Below the pieces are notes generated by a model, which made no database searches, was not told the DNA's origin, and saw only the letters and a program-made list of their open reading frames with translations. The position numbers and the translations under genes were made by a program. From Sphaerisporangium corydalis (GTDB lineage: Bacteria > Actinomycetota > Actinomycetes > Streptosporangiales > Streptosporangiaceae), in NCBI RefSeq assembly GCF_025506355.1, contig NZ_JANZYP010000046.1:1-64000 (forward strand): 64,000 nt of DNA, in the 5' to 3' direction. Shown one piece after another: positions 7,890-17,908 of this stretch; within the stretch, counting starts at the first letter, position 1, and each line of letters begins with the position of its first letter.

Positions 7890-10800
7890 GCCGCACCGCC
7901 GCCCCGTACCCGGCCGCCGTCGGTCCGCCCTGACCGTGCGATGGGCGCGGAAGCCGCGCCGCGCGATCGCGCGAGTAGCGCTGGTCGGCCTGCTCGGCTC
8001 AGTACTGGCCGTGCCCCTGAACGGGGTGCCGGCCGCACGCGCGGCCGGCACCCTGCTGTTCAACCAGCCCTTCCACAACAACACCGTGGACCCGACCTAT
8101 CCGGTGACGATCCCCGCGCTGCCCACCGGCGCGGCCGGGACCAACGGCGCCTGCCTGACGGCGGTCGGCAACCCCAGCGGCGCCGGCCTGCACAGCTGCG
8201 CGACCAACACCGACGCCCAGGGGCTCGGCGCGCTCCGTCTCACCAACACGTCGACCTTCCAGGAGGGCGGCGTCTTCGGTGCCACCAGCGCGCCCACCTC
8301 CGAGGGCCTCGACGTGACGTTCAACGCCTACCAGTACGGAGGCGGCTCCGCGGACGGTATGACCTTCGTGGCGGCGGCCGTGGATCCCGCCGTCCCGCTG
8401 CCGCCCGCGAACATCGGCCAGCCCGGCGGTGCGCTCGGCTACTCGTCGACCAAGCAGGGAAACCTCGTGGGCCTGGCGAACGCCTACCTCGGGGTCGGAT
8501 TCGACGTCTTCGGGAACTTCAGCAACAACGTTTACGAAGGCAGCGGCTGCACCGACCCCCCCTACATCAGCACGACGGGCGCCAGGGTGCCCGGGCAGGT
8601 GGTCGTGCGTGGTCCCGGGAACGGCATCGTCGGCTACTGCGCCATAAACAGCACCGCCACGACCGTCACATCCCCCGTGGTCCCCCTGCACGGGACCACA
8701 CGTGCCGCGTCCAAAGTGCCGGTCGAGGTGGTCATCAATCCCACCGGGTCGAGTTTCACCACGGTCTCGGGTGTGGTGGTCGCCGCCGGCGCGTACAAGG
8801 TGGTGTTCACTCCGGTCGGCGGATCACCCAGGACGCTGGCGGGCACCTTGCCCACGGTCTCCTCCACGCTGTATCCCTCGACCACCTGGCTCAACGCCGC
8901 CGGCATCCCCCGCCAGCTGGTGTTCGGCTGGGTGGGGGCCACCGGGTCGGTGACCGACTTCCACGAGATCGACAACGCGAACGTGGTGACCTTCAACCCG
9001 GTCCCGAGCTTGAACGTCGCCCAGACCAGCTACAACGGATCCTCCCCGCAGCCTGGTGACCCGGTCACCTACACCGTCGTCCCCAGCGTCAGCTCGACGG
9101 GCAGCAACGAGACCTCGCCGATCTCGGTCACCGAGACGATGCCCGCCGGGACCGTCCCCGTGGGAGCGTTCGGGACGGGCTGGGTCTGCGCGGCACCCGT
9201 CGGTCAGAAGATCACCTGTACCAACAGCAACGCCCCCTTCGCCGCCGGGTCGTCCCTGTCGCCGATCACGGTCGTCGGCATCGTCACCGGCAGTAGCGTC
9301 ACCCCCGCCCTGATCCAGTCCTCGTCCACCGTGACGGCCTCGTCGATCGACGCCGACCCCGGCATCGCGCTCACGACGACCGCCGGGACGATCCCCGCGA
9401 ACCCCTCCGGCATCACCGTCACCCCGTCCAGCAGCACGATCGCCGGAGGGGTCGCCGTCACGGTGGGCGGGAGCAACCTGTCGGGCGCGACCGCGATCGA
9501 GATCGGTACCACCGCCGAGCAGCGCGCGGGCACGCCGGTGGTGCTGCTGCCGTGCGCGTCCGGCCCGGCCGCGGGGTGCTTCACCGTGAACGCCAACGGG
9601 AGTCTGCAGATCTCCTCGATGCCGTCGCGCACGTCGGCCGCCGCGGTGACGGTGACGGTGGTGACCCAGGGCGTCGCCGGTGCCGCGGCCTACGTGTACA
9701 CCGACAAGCCCGCCACCCCCGCCGCCCCGGTCGCCACGGCAGGTTCGTCCAGCGCCACCGTCACCTGGGTGGCTCCGGCGAGCAACGGCAGTACCATCAC
9801 CGGATACCTCGTGACCCCCTACCGCAACGGGGTCGCCCAGACCGTCCAGTCCTTCGACGCCTCCACCACCACCCGGACGCTGACCGGGCTGACCGTGGGG
9901 GCGACCTACACCTTCACCGTCGCGGCGGTGAACTCGCTGGGCACCAGTACGGCCAGCCCTCCGTCCAACGCGGTGGTCCCGTACACGGTGCCGGGCCAGC
10001 CGGCCGTCCCCACGGCGGTCGCCGGAGACTCGCAGGCCACGGTGACCTGGACCGCCCCGGCGACCGGCGGGAGTCCCATCACCGGATACGTCGTCACGCC
10101 GTACATCGGTCTGGTGGCACAGACCCCGCAGACCTTCACCGGTACCGCGACGACGCAGACGGTGACCGGCCTGACGCCGGGCACCGCCTACACCTTCACC
10201 GTGGCGGCGCAGAACGTGGCCGGGACCGGCCCTGCGTCGGCACGGTCGGCGGCCGTGACCCCCAACGCCTCACCGGCCCTGACCTTCGCGCCGCCGCCCG
10301 CCGGGCAGGTCGCGATCGCCTACAGCGACCAGTTGACGTTCAGCGGGGGGACCGGGCCGTACGTCTGGTCGGTGAGCGCGGGCACCCTGCCACCGGGTAT
10401 CACCCTGAACGCGAGCACCGGTCTGCTGTCGGGCACGCCCACGACGGGCGGGAGCTCCTCCTTCACCGTCAGGCTCGTCGACGCGAACAACCAGAGCGAC
10501 ACCAGGGCGGCGACCATCGTCATCGCGGCCAGCCCGACGCTGACCTTCGCGCCGCCGCCGGCCGGGCAGGTCGGGGCCCCCTACAGTGACCAGCTGACGT
10601 TCAGCGGGGGGACCGGGCCGTACGTCTGGTCGGTGAGCGCGGGCAGCCTGCCGCCGGGTATCACCCTGAACACCGGCACCGGCCTGCTGTCGGGCACGCC
10701 CACCACCACCGGGAGCTCGTCCTTCACCATCAAGATCGTCGACGCGAACAACCAGAGCGACACCAGGGCGGCGAGCCTCGTCATCGGGGTCGGCCCCGTG

Positions 10801-13800
10801 GTGATCACCAAGACGGCCGACACCCAGGCGGCCACGGCGGGCACGACCGTTCACTACACGATCACGGTACACAACACCGGGACGAGCGCCTTCACCGGCG
10901 TGAGCTTCACCGACCCGCTGACGGACGTCCTGGACGACGCCACCTACAACAGCGACGTCACGGCCTCATCCGGGACTGCCGCCTTCACCAGCCCGAACGT
11001 GACCTGGACCGGCAACCTGGCGGCCGGCGCCACGGCGACGATCACCTATTCGATGACCGTCAAGCCCCTGGGCTCGGGAGACGGCGCGATGTCCAACACC
11101 GTCACCTCCACCACCCTCGGCGCCAACTGCGCGGCCGGTGTGCTCGACTCCCGATGCGCGGTCACGATCACCCTCCTCGGCCTGACGATCACCAAGCTCT
11201 CCGACGTCCTCACCACGACCCCGGGCACGACCGTGCACTACACGATCACGGTGACCAACACCGGGCAGACGGCGTACGCGGCGGCGAACTTCTCCGATCC
11301 GCTCGCGGGGGTGCTGGACGACGCGACCTACAACGCCGACGCCTCGGCCACCTCGGGCACGGTCTCGTTCGCGAGCCAGACGCTGTCCTGGACCGGAGGC
11401 CTGGCGCCTGGGGGATCCGCGAGCATCACCTACTCGGTGACGGTGAAGGACCCGGACACCGGAGACAAGAACCTGACGAACACGGTGACATCCGCCAGCG
11501 CGGGCAACAACTGCCCGTCAGGGGGCACCGACCCGCGCTGCACCACCACGATCACGGCGCTGATCCCGAAGCTGACGATCGTCTCCAGCACTGATGTGAG
11601 CACGGTGGTCCCGACGGGGGTGGTTCGGTACACGGTGACGGTGACCAACACCGGGCAGACCCCGTACACGGGTGCCAACTTCAACTTCTGGCTGGCCGGG
11701 GCGCTGGACAACGCGACCTACAACGGGGACGCCACCACCACCTCGGGCAACCTGGTATTCAACCTGGACGGGTCGGTCACCTGGACCGGGAACGTGCCGA
11801 TCGGCGGGACGGTCACCCTGAGCGCCTCGCTCACGGTCAACAACCCCCCCACCGGGGGCAGCACCATGACCTCCACCCTGACCTCCACCACCCCGGGCAG
11901 CAACTGCCCCATCGGGGGCACCGCCCCGGCCTGCGCCACCACCGTCACCATCTTGATCCCGGCCCTGACCATCACCAAGACCGCCGACACGGCCACCACC
12001 ACCCCCGGCCAGACCATCACCTACACCACCGTCATCGCCAACACCGGGCAGACCCCCTACACCGGAGCCACCATCAACGACTCCCTGACCGGGGTGCTCA
12101 CCGACGCCACCTACAACGCCGACGCCACCACCACCACCGGCACCCTGACCTACACCGCACCCAACCTCGGCTGGACCGGCAACCTGGCCATCGGCGCCAC
12201 CGCCACCATCACCTACACCGCCACCGTCCTCAACCCCGACCCCGGCGACAAACAAATCTTCAACACCATCACCTCCACCGAACTCGGCAACAACTGCCCA
12301 ACCGGCAGCACCGACACCGCCTGCACCGCCCGCGTCACCGTCCTGACCCCCGCCCTCACCATCACCAAGACCTCCAGCACCCCCACCGTGGTCGGCGGCG
12401 GCACCCTCACCTACACGATCACCGTCGCCAACACCGGCCAGACCCCCTACACCGGCGCCACCCTCACCGATGACCTCACCGGGATCCTGGACGACGCCAC
12501 CTACAACGCCGACGCCACCGCCACCACCGGCACCGCCACCTACACCGCACCCGACCTGACCTGGACCGGCAATCTGGCCATCGGCGCCACCGCCACCATC
12601 ACCTACACCATGACCATGCACAGCGCCGGCGTCGGCTCGGGGAACGGCACCCTCACCAACACGGTCACCTCCGCCACCCCCGGCAACAACTGCCCCGCCG
12701 GTGGCTCCGACCCGCGCTGCACGGTCACGGTCAAGCTCTCCCAGCTGCTGCTCACCCAGAGCTACTCGTCTCTCACGACGACACCGGGGTCGGTGATCAA
12801 CCTCAACGCCACGTTCACCAATGTCGGTCAGACCCCCTACGTAGGGATCAGAGTCCTCGCCGGGAGCGCGGGGACCATCGACGACGCCATTCCCAATGGT
12901 GACCAGGTCGCCAGCTCAGGCACGCTGTTGCTGACCGCCACCGGAATCACCTGGATCGGGAACATCCCCGTCGGCGGTGTCGTCACTGTTACCGGCAGCC
13001 TGACCGTGAAGAACCCGGACACCGGGGACAAGATCATCACTGGCACGCTCGTCTCGGCCGCCCCGGGCAACAACTGCCCCGCCGGAGGCACTGATCCGCT
13101 GTGCACCGCCCGGACGGACGTGCTGACCCCGGCCCTGTCCATCACCAAGACCGCCGACACCGCCACCCAGGTCCCGGGTGGAGCTGTCGGATACACGGTC
13201 GTCATCCAGAACACCGGCCAGACCCCCTACACAGGCGCGACGGTGACCGACGACCTGAGCGGCGTGCTCACCGACGCGACCTACGCCGCCGACGCCGCCG
13301 CGACCGCCGGCTCGGTCTCCTACTCCGCCCCGGTGCTGACCTGGACCGGTGATCTGGCGGTCGGCGCCACAGTGACCGTGACCTACAGTGTCACCGTCCT
13401 CGATCCGGATCCGGGCAACAAATCGCTGATCAACACGGCGGTCTCCAGCGACGTCGGCAGCACCTGTCCTCCCAATAGCGGGAACCCGGCCTGTGTAGCG
13501 TTCGTCACCGTCCTCACTCCTGCACTGACCATCGTCAAGACCTCCGGCCAGCCGTTCACGACGGCGGGTGGCACCGTCGCCTACACGATCACGGTCACCA
13601 ACAGCGGGCAGACGCCCTACACCGGAGCCGCCCTGGCCGATGACCTGTCCGGGGTCCTGGACGACGCGACCTACGGCGCGGACGCCTCGGCGACGTCGGG
13701 CACGGTGGGCTACACCGCGCCGAACCTGACCTGGACCGGGAACCTGGCGGTGGGCGCCGCGGCGACCATCACCTACACCGTCAACGTCGACAACCCCGAC

Positions 13801-16800
13801 CCTGGGGACGCGAGCCTGGTCAACACCGTCACCTCGCCCACCACGGGCAGCAACTGCCCGTCGGCGGCGCCGAACCTGTTGTGCACCGCGACCGTCGCGG
13901 TCACTCCGACCACCGCGCTGACCTTCATCAAGACCGCCGGGGCGCCCTCGACCGTGCGAGGAGCGGTGGTGAGTTACACCATCACCATCGCCAACTCCGC
14001 CGCGTCCCCCTATCTCGCCGCGACCTTCACCGACCCGCTGACCGGCGTGCTGGACGACGCCACCTACAACGCCAACGCCTCGGCCACCTCCGGGACCGTG
14101 GGATATTCGGCGCCCAACCTCACCTGGACCGGTGACGTGCCGGCGGGCGGGTCGGTCACCGTCACCTATTCGGTGACCGTGCACGCGTCGCCCACCGGTG
14201 ACGACACGCTGGCCAACACCCTCGTCTCCAGCGCGACGGACGGCAACTGTCCCTCCGGGGGGAACGACCCCCGCTGCAAGGCCAAGGTGACCGTCTCCAG
14301 CCTTACGCTCCTCAACACCGCCGACACCGCGACCACGACACCGGGCGGGGTCGTCCGGCTGACCTCCACCTTCACCAACACCGGCCAGACCCCCTACGCG
14401 CAGATCAGCGTCACCCTGTCCAGTGACGACCTGCTGGACGATGTGACGCCGAAGGGCGACGAGACCGCCAGTTCGGGGACCCTGCTGCTGGGCCCGACCG
14501 GGCTGGTGTGGCGGGGGGACATCCTGCCCGGCGACTCCGTGTCCGTTACGTCGAGTTTCACGGTCAACGATCCCGACACCGGGGACAAGCACATCGTCTC
14601 CACTTCGGTGTCGAACACCCCCGGGAGCAACTGCCCGACCGGGAGCTCCGACCCACGGTGCAGTGCCACTGTGGAGGTGCTGATACCAGAACTCACCATC
14701 GCCAAGACCGCCAGCGCCCCGACGACGGTCCCGGGCGGCATGATCGGTTACACGCTCACCATTCACAACACGGGTGAGACGCCGTACACGGGGATCAGCG
14801 TCACCGACTCGCTGACGGGCATGCTGGACGACGCCGTATACAACGGAGACGGAGCCGCGGCCACCGGCACGGTGTCGTTCTCCAGCCCTGTCCTGACCTG
14901 GACGGGCGATGTCCCGCTCGGCGCCACGGTGACCGTGACCTATTCGGTGACCGTCCGCAACCCAGATCCGGGTGGCAAGCTCATGGTCAATAGCGTGACG
15001 TCCACGGCCCAAGGGAGCACCTGCACATCCAAGGTCACGAGCGCGGCCTGCATCACCAGCGTGGGCGTGCTCACGCCGCTTCTGATCATCGTGAAGTCCT
15101 CGAACGTCGCCACGACGACGTCGGGGGCGACCGTGCGCTACACGGTGACGGTGACCAACCGTGGCCAGACATCGTATGCGGTGGCAGGGTTCTCCGATCC
15201 GCTGGCGGGGGTGCTGGACGACGCGACCTACAACGCCGACGCCTCGACCACCTCGGGCACGGTCTCGTTCGCGAGCCAGACGGTGTCCTGGACCGGCAGT
15301 CTGGGCGTGAGCAGCGCCGCCACGATCACCTACTCGGTGACGGTGAAGACTCCCGATACGGGGGACAAGAGCTTGACCAACACCGTCATCTCGGCCACCT
15401 CGGGGAACAACTGCCCCTCAGGCGGCAGCGACCCCCGGTGTACGACCACGGTGCCGGCCGCCGTGCTGACGATCACTTCGAGTACTGATGTGAGCACGGT
15501 GGTCCCGACGGGGGTGGTGCGGTACACGGTGACGGTGACCAACACCGGGCAGACCCCGTACACGGGTGCCAACTTCAACTTCTGGCTGGCCGGGGCGCTG
15601 GACAACGCCACCTACAACGGGGACGCCACCACCACCTCGGGCAACCTGGACTTCAACCTCGACGGGTCGGTCACCTGGACCGGGAACGTGCCGATCGGCG
15701 GGACGGTCACCCTGAGCGCCTCGGTCACCGTCAACAACCCGCCCACCGGCGGCAGCACCATGACCTCCACCCTGACCTCCACCACCCCGGGCAACAACTG
15801 CCCCATCGGGGGCACCGACCCGGCCTGCGCCACCACCGTCACCATCCTGATCCCGGCCCTGACCATCACCAAGACCGCCGACATGTCCACCGCGACTCCC
15901 GGTTCGACCATCACCTACACGGTCCTGATCGCCAACACCGGACAAAGCGCTTACACCGCCGCTGTTGTCGACGACTCCCTGGCCGGAGTGCTCACCGACG
16001 CCACCTACGGCAACGACGCCACCGCCACCACCGGCTCCCTGGCCTACACCGCCCCCACCCTGACCTGGACCGGGAACCTGGCGGTCGGCGCCACCGCCAC
16101 CATCACCTACACCGCCACCGTCCTGAACCCCGACCCCGGCGACAAACAAATCTTCAACACCATCACCTCCACCGAACTCGGCAGCAACTGCCCCACCATC
16201 GGAATCGATCCCGCCTGCACCGCCCGCATCACCGTCCTGGTCCCCGCCCTCACCATCACCAAGACCTCTGACGCCCCCTCCATCGTGATCGGCGGCACAT
16301 CCTCCATCGTGGCCGGTGACGTCGTCTCTTACACGATCACCGTCGCCAACACCGGTCAGACCGCCTACACGGGCGCCGCCCTCACCGACGACCTCACCGG
16401 AGTCCTGGACGACGCCGCCTACGGCAACGACGCCACCGCCACCAGCGGCACCGTCACGTACACCGCCCCCAACCTGGGCTGGACCGGGGACCTGGCCATC
16501 GGTGCCACCGCCACCATCACCTACAGCGTCACCACGATCAGCCCCGACCTCGGCGACGGCGTCCTGACCAACACCACGGCCTCCGCGACCGCCGGCAGCA
16601 ACTGCCCGGCGGCGAGCCTTGACGTCCGCTGCGCCACGTCGGTCATCGTCATCGCGCAGAGCATCACCCTGGGCGTCCTCACCGACGGGTTCACGCTGAC
16701 CGGAGTCCCGGACACCACTGTGCGAAGGGACGGCGTGGTGACCTTGACGGTCGCCAGCAACGCTCCCGGGGGCTACAACGTCATGCTGCGGGCAGTCTCG

Positions 16801-17040
16801 CCGGTGCTGACCACGCCCCTCGACACCGCCACGATCCCGATCGCCAATCTGAAGGTCCGCGAAACGGGCACATCCACGTTCCAGCCCCTCTCGTCCATCA
16901 CCTCGATCCCCATCCACAGTCAATCCGAGCCATCGGCGCTGGAGGGTGACGCACTGAGCAATGACTACGAGGTTGACATTCCATTTGTCCCATCTGGTCG
17001 GTATTCGGGGATTCTCGAGTACATTACCAGTACGCTGTGA
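7882..17040 (+). CDS. giant secreted adhesin: L-type lectin, FN3, Ig-like and 15 DUF11-type repeats
   Basis: A 3052-residue exported protein. Domains in order: a long signal peptide (cleavage near AARAAG, ~55); a bacterial L-type lectin-like sandwich (~58-373, with DGMTFVAAA and GVGFDVFGNF); a DUF11-like module (~373-500); an IPT/TIG-like module (~507-610); two FN3 domains (~612-794); two near-identical putative-Ig domains beginning LTFAPPPAGQV (~798-971); fifteen ~130-residue DUF11-type repeats (~973-2923), each starting like LTITKTADT.. and containing NTGQTPYTGA, DDATYNADA and a cysteine pair NNCP..C; and a final ~125-residue domain resembling the 17192 protein. No LPXTG motif or transmembrane tail is present, so retention probably depends on the last domain. 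Several repeats are recent duplicates. The start at 7882 overlaps the upstream stop by 8 bp; an in-frame GTG at 7867 is possible. Carbohydrate adhesion is inferred. Confidence 0.9.
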   Translation: MPRPHRRPVPGRRRSALTVRWARKPRRAIARVALVGLLGSVLAVPLNGVPAARAAGTLLFNQPFHNNTVDPTYPVTIPALPTGAAGTNGACLTAVGNPSGAGLHSCATNTDAQGLGALRLTNTSTFQEGGVFGATSAPTSEGLDVTFNAYQYGGGSADGMTFVAAAVDPAVPLPPANIGQPGGALGYSSTKQGNLVGLANAYLGVGFDVFGNFSNNVYEGSGCTDPPYISTTGARVPGQVVVRGPGNGIVGYCAINSTATTVTSPVVPLHGTTRAASKVPVEVVINPTGSSFTTVSGVVVAAGAYKVVFTPVGGSPRTLAGTLPTVSSTLYPSTTWLNAAGIPRQLVFGWVGATGSVTDFHEIDNANVVTFNPVPSLNVAQTSYNGSSPQPGDPVTYTVVPSVSSTGSNETSPISVTETMPAGTVPVGAFGTGWVCAAPVGQKITCTNSNAPFAAGSSLSPITVVGIVTGSSVTPALIQSSSTVTASSIDADPGIALTTTAGTIPANPSGITVTPSSSTIAGGVAVTVGGSNLSGATAIEIGTTAEQRAGTPVVLLPCASGPAAGCFTVNANGSLQISSMPSRTSAAAVTVTVVTQGVAGAAAYVYTDKPATPAAPVATAGSSSATVTWVAPASNGSTITGYLVTPYRNGVAQTVQSFDASTTTRTLTGLTVGATYTFTVAAVNSLGTSTASPPSNAVVPYTVPGQPAVPTAVAGDSQATVTWTAPATGGSPITGYVVTPYIGLVAQTPQTFTGTATTQTVTGLTPGTAYTFTVAAQNVAGTGPASARSAAVTPNASPALTFAPPPAGQVAIAYSDQLTFSGGTGPYVWSVSAGTLPPGITLNASTGLLSGTPTTGGSSSFTVRLVDANNQSDTRAATIVIAASPTLTFAPPPAGQVGAPYSDQLTFSGGTGPYVWSVSAGSLPPGITLNTGTGLLSGTPTTTGSSSFTIKIVDANNQSDTRAASLVIGVGPVVITKTADTQAATAGTTVHYTITVHNTGTSAFTGVSFTDPLTDVLDDATYNSDVTASSGTAAFTSPNVTWTGNLAAGATATITYSMTVKPLGSGDGAMSNTVTSTTLGANCAAGVLDSRCAVTITLLGLTITKLSDVLTTTPGTTVHYTITVTNTGQTAYAAANFSDPLAGVLDDATYNADASATSGTVSFASQTLSWTGGLAPGGSASITYSVTVKDPDTGDKNLTNTVTSASAGNNCPSGGTDPRCTTTITALIPKLTIVSSTDVSTVVPTGVVRYTVTVTNTGQTPYTGANFNFWLAGALDNATYNGDATTTSGNLVFNLDGSVTWTGNVPIGGTVTLSASLTVNNPPTGGSTMTSTLTSTTPGSNCPIGGTAPACATTVTILIPALTITKTADTATTTPGQTITYTTVIANTGQTPYTGATINDSLTGVLTDATYNADATTTTGTLTYTAPNLGWTGNLAIGATATITYTATVLNPDPGDKQIFNTITSTELGNNCPTGSTDTACTARVTVLTPALTITKTSSTPTVVGGGTLTYTITVANTGQTPYTGATLTDDLTGILDDATYNADATATTGTATYTAPDLTWTGNLAIGATATITYTMTMHSAGVGSGNGTLTNTVTSATPGNNCPAGGSDPRCTVTVKLSQLLLTQSYSSLTTTPGSVINLNATFTNVGQTPYVGIRVLAGSAGTIDDAIPNGDQVASSGTLLLTATGITWIGNIPVGGVVTVTGSLTVKNPDTGDKIITGTLVSAAPGNNCPAGGTDPLCTARTDVLTPALSITKTADTATQVPGGAVGYTVVIQNTGQTPYTGATVTDDLSGVLTDATYAADAAATAGSVSYSAPVLTWTGDLAVGATVTVTYSVTVLDPDPGNKSLINTAVSSDVGSTCPPNSGNPACVAFVTVLTPALTIVKTSGQPFTTAGGTVAYTITVTNSGQTPYTGAALADDLSGVLDDATYGADASATSGTVGYTAPNLTWTGNLAVGAAATITYTVNVDNPDPGDASLVNTVTSPTTGSNCPSAAPNLLCTATVAVTPTTALTFIKTAGAPSTVRGAVVSYTITIANSAASPYLAATFTDPLTGVLDDATYNANASATSGTVGYSAPNLTWTGDVPAGGSVTVTYSVTVHASPTGDDTLANTLVSSATDGNCPSGGNDPRCKAKVTVSSLTLLNTADTATTTPGGVVRLTSTFTNTGQTPYAQISVTLSSDDLLDDVTPKGDETASSGTLLLGPTGLVWRGDILPGDSVSVTSSFTVNDPDTGDKHIVSTSVSNTPGSNCPTGSSDPRCSATVEVLIPELTIAKTASAPTTVPGGMIGYTLTIHNTGETPYTGISVTDSLTGMLDDAVYNGDGAAATGTVSFSSPVLTWTGDVPLGATVTVTYSVTVRNPDPGGKLMVNSVTSTAQGSTCTSKVTSAACITSVGVLTPLLIIVKSSNVATTTSGATVRYTVTVTNRGQTSYAVAGFSDPLAGVLDDATYNADASTTSGTVSFASQTVSWTGSLGVSSAATITYSVTVKTPDTGDKSLTNTVISATSGNNCPSGGSDPRCTTTVPAAVLTITSSTDVSTVVPTGVVRYTVTVTNTGQTPYTGANFNFWLAGALDNATYNGDATTTSGNLDFNLDGSVTWTGNVPIGGTVTLSASVTVNNPPTGGSTMTSTLTSTTPGNNCPIGGTDPACATTVTILIPALTITKTADMSTATPGSTITYTVLIANTGQSAYTAAVVDDSLAGVLTDATYGNDATATTGSLAYTAPTLTWTGNLAVGATATITYTATVLNPDPGDKQIFNTITSTELGSNCPTIGIDPACTARITVLVPALTITKTSDAPSIVIGGTSSIVAGDVVSYTITVANTGQTAYTGAALTDDLTGVLDDAAYGNDATATSGTVTYTAPNLGWTGDLAIGATATITYSVTTISPDLGDGVLTNTTASATAGSNCPAASLDVRCATSVIVIAQSITLGVLTDGFTLTGVPDTTVRRDGVVTLTVASNAPGGYNVMLRAVSPVLTTPLDTATIPIANLKVRETGTSTFQPLSSITSIPIHSQSEPSALEGDALSNDYEVDIPFVPSGRYSGILEYITSTL
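10799..16650 (+). repeat. 15 tandem ~390-bp DUF11-type coding repeats with a block duplication
   Basis: Units start near 10799, 11182, 11572, 11965, 12355, 12745, 13136, 13525, 13918, 14303, 14693, 15083, 15470, 15860 and 16250. Units 2-5 match units 12-15 at a constant offset of ~3894-3900 bp. For example, 11591-11950 and 15485-15844 are almost identical, and the stretch at 12247 recurs at 16141. Units 6 and 10 form a divergent class without the DDATYNADA motif. This indicates segmental duplication or gene conversion. Confidence 0.85.
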
Positions 17041-17191
17041 TAATTAATGACCGATTTGGCTGATCTGCCGCTTAAATTCTGATCCGGGTTGGATTCTCTC
17101 GACAAAGGTGGGCGCGGGGTGCTCCGGGAGTTTAGCCAGAGCATAATCGGGTGATCACTGGAAATACAGGGGAATATTCCAAGGGGGCGAT

Positions 17192-17734
17192 ATGTCTTAT
17201 ATCCGGAGAGCTCGCGTCGTGTGCATGGGAATCATGCTGGTGGGCACGGCGACGGCGGTCGGGACGTTGGGCTCGAACGTCCTGCCCGCTCAGGCCGACA
17301 CCGACGCGGACACCACGATCGCGAACGTCGACGTGAGCTCGTCGATCACGCTGACGAACCTGACCCCGTCGTTCACGCTGACCGGCGCGCCCGGGTCGGT
17401 GCCGACGACCGGGGCGACTCCGGTGACCATGACCGTGACCACCAACAACTTCGCGGGCTACAACGTCACGGTCGTGCCCGCGACCGCGAACCTCGTCGGC
17501 GCCATACCGGGGAACACCGACGTCATCCCGTCGAACGACCTGGAGGTCAACGGCCCGGCCCAGGGGGCCGCCTATGTGCACCTGATATTCGGCACCCCGA
17601 TCGTCGTGGCCACCAAGGCCTCGGCGTCGGAGCCGGACGGCGACACGATCACCAACAATTACCGGATCACCGTCCCGTTCGTCCGCCCGGACATCTACAC
17701 CGGCACTCTGAACTACGTCGCCACCACTTTGTAG
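17192..17734 (+). CDS. small secreted protein resembling the adhesin C-terminal (WxL-like) domain
   Basis: A 180-residue protein with a signal peptide (MSYIRRARVVCMGIMLVG.., cleavage near AQA-DTD). The mature domain runs SITLTNLTPSFTLTGAPGS .. GYNVTVVP .. ITNNYRITVPF .. YTGTLNYVATTL. The adhesin tail has the same pattern (SITLGVLTDGFTLTGVPD .. GYNVMLRA .. LSNDYEVDIPF .. YSGILEYITSTL), so the two domains are homologous. Its size, its position after a DUF916-like protein and the beta-rich C-terminus ending in the last residue recall WxL-domain proteins, although no Trp-x-Leu motif is present. The ATG follows AAGGGGG. It probably binds the wall or the DUF916-like protein; that role is inferred. 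Confidence 0.78.
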   Translation: MSYIRRARVVCMGIMLVGTATAVGTLGSNVLPAQADTDADTTIANVDVSSSITLTNLTPSFTLTGAPGSVPTTGATPVTMTVTTNNFAGYNVTVVPATANLVGAIPGNTDVIPSNDLEVNGPAQGAAYVHLIFGTPIVVATKASASEPDGDTITNNYRITVPFVRPDIYTGTLNYVATTL

Positions 17735-17908
17735 CCGGGGGCGGAAAAGGTGTTTTGGCGGCGGGCCGTCGACTCGCCAGGACGATATGCGGCGCTTCGG
17801 CCCGGGGCCGGGGGAAAATGGTTCCGTCGGCTCTGCCGTCCGCCCGGGTTCTCCATCGGACGCGGGTCGAAAGGGGCATGAATTCAGCACTTCAGGGGGT
17901 ACAGAGAT

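Noticed and set aside
10799-16650. CRISPR-like regular repetition
   Set aside because: Units are ~390 bp, in frame and coding; no short direct repeats with unique spacers are present anywhere in the window.
12916-16923. Long minus-strand frames (698 and 501 residues) opposite the adhesin
   Set aside because: Repetitive Gly/Asp/Val composition mirrors the DUF11 repeats on the coding strand; no start signals.
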